Source of the DNA: JASFQI01 sp050115555
GTDB taxonomy: Bacteria > Desulfobacterota > DSM-4660 > Desulfatiglandales > HGW-15
DNA: 5,603 nt
Reading direction: 5' to 3'
Assembly (NCBI GenBank): GCA_050115555.1
Contig: JASFQI010000334.1
Location: 1-5,603 of the forward strand
Each line of letters opens with the position of its first letter. Position 1 is the stretch's first letter. Made by a program: the position numbers and the translations under genes. This document shows, piece by piece, positions 1 through 3,817 of this stretch. The notes beneath the pieces are model-generated. The model made no database searches and had not been told where the DNA came from. It saw only the letters and a program-made list of their open reading frames with translations.

Positions 1-16
1 CCGGGGGAGGAAGACC

Positions 17-346
17 ATGCCTCACTATTGCGTTCCCGATCTGGAGCCTTTTCAGCCGGCCGAGGGCGTGGAAATCCGGGTGATCCACGGGGAGAGGATG
101 ACCATGGCCTTTTTTCGGGTGGAACCCGGCACCCGCATTCCGGAGCACGAGCACCCTCATGAACAGATGGGAACGGTGCTTCAAGGTGTGATGGACCTGG
201 TCGTGGGAGGTGAAACGTTCACCGTTCGGGCCGGAGAGGCCTACAGGGTGCCGGGAAATGTGCCGCACACCGGGTTTTGCCGGGAACGCACCGAGCTTCT
301 GGAGGTTTTTTGCCCGATTCGTGAGGATTTTCCCGGAGTGCGATGA
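17..346 (+). CDS. small single-domain cupin protein
   Basis: This 109-residue protein is one conserved cupin barrel, probably a cytosolic metal-binding enzyme or small-molecule sensor; the substrate cannot be read from the sequence. Cupin motif 1 runs from G38 to G57 and contains H44, H46, H48, E49 and Q50 (EHEHPHEQ). Motif 2 covers G73 to H84 (VPGNVPH), with H84 as the expected third histidine ligand. The HPHEQ-type motif and the short length resemble KdgF-like and other stand-alone cupins, but that group is functionally mixed. The ATG is preceded by gggggaggaag, with AGGA at 8-11 five bases before the start, so the start is well supported. The upstream context lies outside the window. No gene follows for about 250 bases, so it is probably not co-transcribed with the next ORF. 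The fold is confident and the function unknown. Confidence 0.9.
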   Translation: MPHYCVPDLEPFQPAEGVEIRVIHGERMTMAFFRVEPGTRIPEHEHPHEQMGTVLQGVMDLVVGGETFTVRAGEAYRVPGNVPHTGFCRERTELLEVFCPIREDFPGVR

Positions 347-453
347 GTTCCAATCGCGTTCCGTTTCGACCCATGCTCCTCACGTCGTGTCCTCTTCCCC
401 CTTCCCTCAGGGTTTTCCGGAATTTAACGCCCGATTTCCGAATGTTTTTCTCA

Positions 454-482
454 TTGACTCGGACGGAGGATTCCCCTATACA
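454..482 (+). promoter_or_regulatory. candidate sigma70 promoter
   Basis: TTGACT at 454-459 (5 of 6 to the -35 consensus) and TATACA at 477-482 (4 of 6 to the -10) are separated by exactly 17 bases. A transcript would start near 489-490 and meet the terminator at 513-535 almost at once. It is the best promoter-like pair between the cupin and the 39-residue ORF. The -10 lacks the conserved final T, so the call is moderate. Confidence 0.4.
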
Positions 483-512
483 GGATGCGACTCCTTTCGT
501 GCAATCCAATGC

Positions 513-535
513 GCCCTGGTAAGGGCCTTTTTTTT
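513..535 (+). terminator. intrinsic terminator upstream of the 39-residue ORF
   Basis: The stem GCCCT (513-517) pairs with AGGGC (522-526) across the tetraloop GGTA. It is followed by one C and eight consecutive T (528-535), the classic rho-independent layout. It could end read-through from the cupin gene, whose stop is 167 bases upstream, or act as an attenuator for the promoter at 454-482. The stem is short at 5 bp but GC-rich, and the U tract is long. Confidence 0.65.
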
Positions 536-571
536 AAATCTCGATAGAGCCCTGGTGGGCAAGGGAATAAG

Positions 572-589
572 TGCGGGCCGCAGCCCGCA
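572..589 (+). other. perfect 7-bp hairpin in the leader of the 39-residue ORF
   Basis: TGCGGGC (572-578) pairs perfectly with GCCCGCA (583-589) around the loop CGCA. It ends one or two bases before the purine-rich ggggacagagga ribosome-binding region of the ORF starting at 604, so it could affect ribosome access. No T tract follows, so it is not a terminator. Confidence 0.45.
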
Positions 590-603
590 GGGGACAGAGG
601 AAC

Positions 604-723
604 ATGGCAAGACACAAAAAAATCGAACGATCCCGGGAGATCGACCGGCGGCGTCGCCGAAGAAAGAAGCGCCTGAAAAAGCGGGCCCGCGAGCAGGCGG
701 CAGCACGAGGGACCGCTTCGTAG
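604..723 (+). CDS. 39-residue arginine/lysine-rich small protein
   Basis: The ATG at 604 opens a 39-codon frame ending in TAG at 721-723. The protein begins MARHKKIERSREIDRRRRRR and has 13 Arg and 6 Lys in 39 residues against 4 acidic residues. There is no signal peptide or membrane segment; it should be cytosolic and probably helical. The composition suggests binding to RNA, DNA or the ribosome, but this is inference. The upstream sequence ggggacagagga provides a Shine-Dalgarno-like stretch, with AGAGGA close to the start (2 bases) and GGGGA further away. Signals for separate expression surround it: a promoter-terminator pair and a hairpin before it, a hairpin directly after it. It looks like the short KK.ER..E..RRR..RKK.L proteins often left as hypothetical in bacterial genomes, but I cannot name a family with certainty. 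A chance ORF in GC-rich DNA is possible; the low-complexity basic pattern and clean ends argue for a real gene. Confidence 0.6.
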   Translation: MARHKKIERSREIDRRRRRRKKRLKKRAREQAAARGTAS

Positions 724-731
724 CGGGCAAA

Positions 732-822
732 GGTTTCCTCCGGAAACCGTTGCAAAAACCGGGATCATTGCATTCGGTACGTCGGCGAATGTTGTACATC
801 GCCCGAGAACCGACGCAGGTTC
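732..822 (+). other. cluster of hairpins between the 39-residue ORF and the methyltransferase gene
   Basis: Three hairpins follow one another in this gene-free spacer. GGTTTCC (732-738) pairs with GGAAACC (742-748) across three bases. GGCGA plus TGT (784-788 and 790-792, A789 bulged) pairs with ACA plus TCGCC (796-803). GAACC (807-811) pairs with GGTTC (818-822). Alternatives exist: CATTCG (771-776) with CGAATG (786-791), and CGTC (780-783) with GACG (812-815). Together with the terminator-like hairpin at 824-851 this could be a 3' UTR, a small RNA or a leader for the downstream gene. No known riboswitch or RNA family was recognised. Confidence 0.35.
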
Positions 823-823
823 C

Positions 824-851
824 AAGGGAGCCGTAAGCGAAGGGCTCTTTT
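824..851 (+). terminator. weak terminator-like hairpin before the methyltransferase gene
   Basis: AAGGGAGCC (824-832) pairs with GGCTCTTTT (843-851), including two G-T wobbles, around a 10-base loop. The four T residues are the 3' arm itself, so termination would be modest. It lies 23 bases before the start codon at 875 and could end the small-ORF transcript or attenuate the methyltransferase gene. Confidence 0.35.
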
Positions 852-862
852 GATGCCCAGAA

Positions 863-874
863 CGGCCCGGGCCG
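863..874 (+). repeat. 12-bp perfect palindrome abutting the methyltransferase start codon
   Basis: CGGCCCGGGCCG is its own reverse complement and ends at the base before the ATG at 875. It occupies the place where a Shine-Dalgarno sequence would be expected and none is visible there. It may be a protein-binding site, a translation-limiting fold or simply GC-rich chance. Confidence 0.4.
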
Positions 875-1633
875 ATGAAGGACAAGGACATATCCAGCCG
901 GGAAAACCCCACGTTCAAATCCTTTTCCAGGCTCCTCAGGACAACCGGGATTCGAAAGCAGGAGAGGGCGTTTTTAGCGGGGTCCAAAGCGGTGCAGGAG
1001 GTCCTGCGGGATTTCCCGGATCGATGTGAGGGAATTCTGTGGGCGCAGGGAGAGCCCGGCCCCCCCGGGCCGCTGCCCGAGGGCATCCGGGGTTTCCGGC
1101 TCGCCCCGGACCTTTTTCGCGAGTTGGACATCCATGGCACACATCAGCCGATCCTGCTGGTTCGCGCCAAGGCCCTCCCCATCTGGGTCCCGGGGCAATA
1201 CCGACAGGGGTGTACGCTTTTCGTGCCGTTTCAGGACCCGGCCAATGTCGGAGCGGTTCTCCGATCCGCAGCCGCCTTCGGGGTCGATCGAGCGGTCCTG
1301 CTGAAAGAGGCGGCCCATCCGTTTCATCCCAAGTCCGTTCGGGCCGCCGGCAGCGCACTGTTTCGAGTGGAGATGGAGGCAGGGCCCTCCATTCAGGAGA
1401 TGGTCGGCGGAAATCTGCCGATCTTTGCCCTGGCTCCAAGGGGCGAGGATATCGGACGCTTTCGTTTCCCGGAAAGCTTCGGATTGCTGCCCGGTCTCGA
1501 GGGACCCGGACTCCCCGGGGGGCTGAAGGTGCAGGCCACCCTTGCCGTTCCTATGGCCAGGGGCACGGAATCGCTGAACGCGGCGCTGGCCACGGGGATT
1601 GCGCTGTATGTGTGGAGATCCCGGACCGTGTGA
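875..1633 (+). CDS. SpoU/TrmH-family RNA 2'-O-methyltransferase
   Basis: This 252-residue protein has the full SPOUT (trefoil-knot) pattern and should transfer a methyl group from S-adenosylmethionine to a ribose 2'-OH in rRNA or tRNA. Residues 11-45 (NPTFKSFSRLL through GSKAVQEVL) match the N-terminal substrate-binding part. Motif 1 is QDPANVGAVLRSAAAFGVD at 120-138, with N124, G126 and the catalytic-type R130. Motif 2 is PGLEGPGLP at 206-214. Motif 3 is AVPMARGTESLNAALATGIALY at 224-245, with S233, L234 and N235. Length fits the RlmB/TsnR-like group, but the target nucleotide cannot be deduced, so no symbol is given. The ATG at 875 is the first usable start after an in-frame TGA at 851-853; there is no visible Shine-Dalgarno, only a GC palindrome at 863-874. 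The nearest gene on the same strand is the 39-residue ORF, 151 bases upstream. Confidence 0.9.
   Translation: MKDKDISSRENPTFKSFSRLLRTTGIRKQERAFLAGSKAVQEVLRDFPDRCEGILWAQGEPGPPGPLPEGIRGFRLAPDLFRELDIHGTHQPILLVRAKALPIWVPGQYRQGCTLFVPFQDPANVGAVLRSAAAFGVDRAVLLKEAAHPFHPKSVRAAGSALFRVEMEAGPSIQEMVGGNLPIFALAPRGEDIGRFRFPESFGLLPGLEGPGLPGGLKVQATLAVPMARGTESLNAALATGIALYVWRSRTV
1392..1410 (+). repeat. 19-base direct repeat, copy 1 (inside the methyltransferase gene)
   Basis: The 19 bases ttcaggagatggtcggcgg here encode the Gln-Glu-Met-Val-Gly-Gly part of the methyltransferase. They recur exactly at 2061-2079 in non-coding sequence. Confidence 0.7.
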
Positions 1634-1705
1634 GGGAGAAGGGGCCGGGATCGGCGGTGGGCTGGAATGGCGTCATGATGTCAATGTTTGTTTAGGAGCA
1701 TCCAA

Positions 1706-1735
1706 ATCGAAATCGGGATCGCTATCGAAATCGAA
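1706..1735 (+). repeat. hexamer array, left arm of an inverted repeat
   Basis: Five tandem six-base units occur here: atcgaa, atcggg, atcgct, atcgaa, atcgaa. Bases 1707-1733 are the reverse complement of 1888-1914 with only two adjacent mismatches out of 27. The array lies 72 bases after the methyltransferase stop. Confidence 0.8.
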
Positions 1736-1748
1736 AAAAAGTATCAGG

Positions 1749-1782
1749 GCACGAAAAGCGGGCTGGTTGCCGCTTTTCGTGC
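1749..1782 (+). terminator. strong 13-bp hairpin, possible bidirectional terminator
   Basis: GCACGAAAAGCGG (1749-1761) pairs perfectly with CCGCTTTTCGTGC (1770-1782) around an 8-base loop. The AAAA/TTTT block within the stem recalls a bidirectional terminator, 115 bases after the methyltransferase stop. The T run is only four and sits inside the stem, so termination is plausible but unproven. The hairpin also belongs to the palindromic element at 1698-1920. Confidence 0.5.
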
Positions 1783-1878
1783 GGATGCGTGGCATAAGTC
1801 TGCGATAAGGCCGACAGCCTGAACAGAGTCATTGGCCTGTGAACGGACCCATGTCTTCAAGACAACCGTTCAATGCCA

Positions 1879-1915
1879 TTCGAAAAGCGATTTCGATAGC
1901 GATTTCGATTTCGAA
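1879..1915 (+). repeat. hexamer array, right arm of the inverted repeat
   Basis: Read on the - strand, the units are ttcgaa, atcgaa, atcgct, atcgaa, atcgct, tttcga, mirroring the left arm at 1706-1735. The 9-mer CGAAAAGCG at 1881-1889 also occurs at 1752-1760 and inverted at 1772-1780. Confidence 0.75.
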
Positions 1916-1972
1916 AATGCAAAATCCCAAAAAGCGGACGCATTGAGCTCCCCTTCTTTGTGGAGGTGACGC

Positions 1973-2000
1973 TTGACGTAACGGGATGATTTGGTAATAT
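1973..2000 (+). promoter_or_regulatory. candidate extended -10 sigma70 promoter
   Basis: TTGACG (1973-1978, 5 of 6) and TAATAT (1995-2000, 4 of 6) are separated by 16 bases. TG at 1992-1993, one base before the -10, supplies an extended -10 element. Transcription would begin near 2007 and proceed toward the 46-residue ORF at 2226, giving a leader of about 220 bases. The local AT content is higher than in the flanking genes. Confidence 0.45.
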
Positions 2001-2006
2001 GAAAGA

Positions 2007-2225
2007 CCGAAAAGAATCGCGGACATCACATTTTCATACACGGAGTTGATCGCACCTACCTTCAGGAGATGGTCGGCGGCTTGTGGTGGTGCTGCGGTAA
2101 GCCCTCTGTGGTAAAGATAAAGATCATTGAACACAAGAAAATAACTACGAAGACGGCCTCTGGCTTCACTTCGGCATAAAAACTGTGGCACGAAGCCCCC
2201 ATGGCCTGAGAAAGGAAGAGAACCC
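2007..2225 (+). other. long putative 5' leader of the 46-residue ORF
   Basis: This non-coding stretch lies between the predicted start of transcription and the ATG at 2226. It contains the second copy of the 19-base repeat (2061-2079). It also has GGCTT/AAGCC (2078-2082 with 2099-2103) and CGAAG/CTTCG (2148-2152 with 2169-2173), the latter enclosing GCC-TCT-GGC (2156-2164). No known riboswitch or small RNA was recognised. The frame 2003-2179 is open but has no plausible start. Confidence 0.3.
2061..2079 (+). repeat. 19-base direct repeat, copy 2 (non-coding)
   Basis: This is an exact copy of bases 1392-1410 of the methyltransferase gene, 669 bases downstream. The flanks differ on both sides, apart from shared short G-rich context. 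Confidence 0.7.
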
Positions 2226-2366
2226 ATGTCCTCCAAATCGAAACGAACCGAAGCCATTCGTAACTGGAAACGAAAGCCTAACAAGGAAAACCTGAAGAAG
2301 AACCTGAAGCGCATCGAACAGAACCAGCAGGTCTTGAGAGACCTGGCGGCAAAGGATGCGAACTGA
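2226..2366 (+). CDS. 46-residue basic small protein
   Basis: The ATG at 2226 opens a 46-codon frame ending in TGA at 2364-2366. AAAGGAAG at 2211-2218 is a good Shine-Dalgarno, with AGGA nine bases before the start. The protein begins MSSKSKRTEAIRNWKRKPNK and continues with a predicted amphipathic helix of NLKKNLKRIEQNQQVLRDLA type at about residues 22-41. It has 14 Lys/Arg against 5 acidic residues and no signal peptide or membrane segment, so it is probably cytosolic. I do not recognise a family with certainty, and the function is unknown. A candidate extended -10 promoter at 1973-2000 would give it its own transcript with a long leader. It is the last gene before the convergent lgt, 147 bases away. 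The residue pattern, ribosome-binding site and spacing support a real gene, but with only 46 codons chance cannot be excluded. Confidence 0.6.
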   Translation: MSSKSKRTEAIRNWKRKPNKENLKKNLKRIEQNQQVLRDLAAKDAN

Positions 2367-2513
2367 TCGAGACCGACCCGCCTTTTCTTCTCACCGTCCT
2401 AGCAAGGACCAGGCCTGAACGCAGAAGAAACGCGTGGACTCTATGAGGGGAGGGATCCGTGGGATTTCTTTCCTCTGTCCCTCTGCGCGGAAACGGGCCT
2501 TCGTTCTGGACTT

Positions 2514-3287
2514 TCAGCCTGTTTTTCCGGAATCCTTCGGCTTGATCACATAAAGCGCCACTATGGAACCCACGAGCACCAGCAGGGTGACGAGCTGGGT
2601 GACGGACATCTCGGTTCCCGGGACGATTCCGCGCGGGTCTCCCCGAAACCGCTCCACCAGGAGCCGGGCCGTGCTGTGAAGAATCAGAAACCAGATAAAG
2701 ACCTGGCCGGCAAAGCGTTTTCGAGCACGGATGCCGAGAAGGACGGCAAACAGGGCAAACCCGCTCAGGGACGCATAGAGCTGCGTGGGGTGCAGGGGAA
2801 CGTGGTGGGGGGCGAGCGAATCGAGGTGGGAGAACACCACGGCCCAAGGGACGTCTGCGGGCTTGCCGTAGCAGCACCCAGCGAAGAAACAGCCGATGCG
2901 GCCGATGCCTTGTCCCAGGGCAAGCCCGGGCGCAAAAAGGTCCGCCGTGCTCAGGAGCGACATGCCGCGCCGTTTGAGATGCCAGGTCAGCGCTACCACG
3001 GCGAACACGAGCCCGCCTGAAAAGACGAGACCTCCCTGCCATAGCTTGAAGATGTCCAGGGGCCGCTCCACATAGTAAGAGGGATTCAGAAAAATATAGA
3101 AGAGCCTGGATCCGATGATTGCCCACACAATGCCGAGAAACGCCAGATCCATGACCTGTTGTGAAGGCATACCCTCCTTTTTACCGAACCACAGCGTGAC
3201 GGCAATGGCGGCTGCGAATCCCAGGGCCACGAAGGCGCCGTAAGTGTGAATCGTCAGGGGGCCGATGGAGAATAAGTTCGGGTGCAT
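2514..3287 (-). CDS. lgt: prolipoprotein diacylglyceryl transferase
   Basis: Lgt moves a diacylglyceryl group from phosphatidylglycerol to the lipobox cysteine of prolipoproteins in the inner membrane, the first step of lipoprotein maturation. The 257-residue length is typical. The N-terminus MHPNLFSIGPLTIHTYG is the family start signature. Several hydrophobic segments follow, at roughly 15-34, 45-66, 88-104, 172-187, 196-211 and 228-248. The central signature GRIGCFFAGCCYGKP occupies 129-143, with R130 aligning to the essential Arg of E. coli GRIGNF. HPTQLYAS is at 166-173 and ERFRGDPRG at 212-220. The segment WQGGLVFSGG (83-92) carries Ser90 where E. coli has an important His (FHGG). The start has a good ribosome-binding site, read on the - strand as aaggga(g)a at about 3294-3301. 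It follows lspA by 44 bases in the same direction, so the two are likely co-transcribed. No clear terminator was seen after it. Confidence 0.96.
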   Translation of the reverse strand: MHPNLFSIGPLTIHTYGAFVALGFAAAIAVTLWFGKKEGMPSQQVMDLAFLGIVWAIIGSRLFYIFLNPSYYVERPLDIFKLWQGGLVFSGGLVFAVVALTWHLKRRGMSLLSTADLFAPGLALGQGIGRIGCFFAGCCYGKPADVPWAVVFSHLDSLAPHHVPLHPTQLYASLSGFALFAVLLGIRARKRFAGQVFIWFLILHSTARLLVERFRGDPRGIVPGTEMSVTQLVTLLVLVGSIVALYVIKPKDSGKTG

Positions 3288-3331
3288 GGGGCATCTCCCT
3301 TGCTCCGGACGGCTGGAAATGAGAAATCCGG

Positions 3332-3817
3332 CTAGCCCTTTTGCGGGCCTTCCTTCAGCAGCATGAAGACCAGCCAGACCGTTCCTACGGTGATGGCGCT
3401 GTCCGCCGCGTTGAACGCCGGCCAGTGGAACGATTTGACGTGTACGTCCACGAAGTCAATGACTTCGTGGAGACGGATTCGGTCGATCAGGTTCCCGATT
3501 GCGCCTCCAATGATCAGGGCGAGTGCAAGGCCCGTCTTTGGGTGCTCTCCTGCGATTTTTCGAAGCCAGAAGATGAGGAGGACCAGGGCAAGGACGGTTC
3601 CCGCGGTGATCAGGTAAAAAGCCGTGTTCTCGCCGGGACGGTTCAAGAGGCCGAAGGCCATTCCCCGGTTTCGCACGTAGACCAGATCCACCAGTCCGGG
3701 GATCACCGGCACCGTTTCATAGAGGTCGATGGTATGCGACACGATGAGCTTGGTCGCCTGATCCAGGGCTGCCACGGCAAGGGCGATCAGCATCCATGGG
3801 AGAATGGAAGGTTTCAC
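3332..3817 (-). CDS. lspA: signal peptidase II (lipoprotein signal peptidase)
   Basis: LspA is the inner-membrane aspartyl protease that removes the signal peptide from diacylglyceryl-modified prolipoproteins, the step after Lgt. With a GTG start at 3817 the product is 161 residues, the usual size. The GTG overlaps the ileS stop as gtga, which suggests translational coupling. A longer open frame reaches 3925, but it runs through the zinc-ribbon region of ileS and adds a sequence foreign to the family, so it is rejected. Conserved features are LDQATKLIV at 18-26, RNRGMAFGLLN at 49-59, GGAIGNLIDRIRL at 104-116, VIDFVDV at 119-125 and WPAFNAADSAITVG at 132-145. D121 and D139 are the expected catalytic pair. 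Hydrophobic stretches at about 6-18, 66-84, 97-110 and 141-154 fit four membrane helices. Confidence 0.95.
   Translation of the reverse strand: MKPSILPWMLIALAVAALDQATKLIVSHTIDLYETVPVIPGLVDLVYVRNRGMAFGLLNRPGENTAFYLITAGTVLALVLLIFWLRKIAGEHPKTGLALALIIGGAIGNLIDRIRLHEVIDFVDVHVKSFHWPAFNAADSAITVGTVWLVFMLLKEGPQKG

Larger units (their letters stand above)
1698..1920. repeat. palindromic hexamer-repeat element with nested hairpins
   Basis: Outer arms at 1707-1733 and 1888-1914 form a 27-bp inverted repeat with two mismatches. GCAT at 1698-1701 and ATGC at 1917-1920 suggest the symmetry goes a little further out. Inside lie a 13-bp hairpin (1749-1782) and a stem TGGCAT/ATGCCA (1790-1795 with 1873-1878). 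That stem encloses two smaller hairpins: AGGCC/GGCCT (1808-1812 with 1834-1838) and GAACGG/CCGTTC (1841-1846 with 1866-1871). The last is capped by TGTC/GACA (1852-1855 with 1861-1864). No ORF explains the interval. It may be a MITE or REP/BIME-like dispersed element, or a structured RNA. No clear target-site duplication was seen. Confidence 0.55.

Noticed and set aside
771..822. tRNA-like look of the spacer (arm resembling a T stem, gaacc...ggttc)
   Set aside because: No acceptor stem, anticodon arm or conserved T-loop sequence can be placed around it.
451..1140. Open frame of 229 codons on the - strand
   Set aside because: It overlaps the terminator, the 39-residue ORF and the methyltransferase start; its composition is typical of an antisense shadow.
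2003..2179. Open + strand frame that contains Gln-Glu-Met-Val-Gly-Gly and might be a gene remnant
   Set aside because: There is no start codon before 2069, that ATG sits directly on its possible ribosome-binding site, and the sequence matches no family I can recognise.
1701..2243. 12-base match tccaaatcgaaa at 1701-1712 and 2232-2243
   Set aside because: A 12-mer is expected to recur by chance about once in a window of this size, and the second copy lies in coding sequence of the small ORF.
1829..2314. Open frame of 161 codons on the - strand across the non-coding region
   Set aside because: It translates the hexamer arrays as IEIEIAIEIA and has no domain, and it overlaps the better supported 46-residue ORF and promoter on the + strand.
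2396..2409. Hairpin GTCCT-AGCA-AGGAC after the 46-residue ORF
   Set aside because: The stem has only five base pairs and no T tract on either strand, so it is not supported as a terminator for the convergent genes.
2443..2553. 36-codon + strand frame between the 46-residue ORF and lgt
   Set aside because: It has no ribosome-binding site and runs into the 3' end of lgt on the opposite strand.
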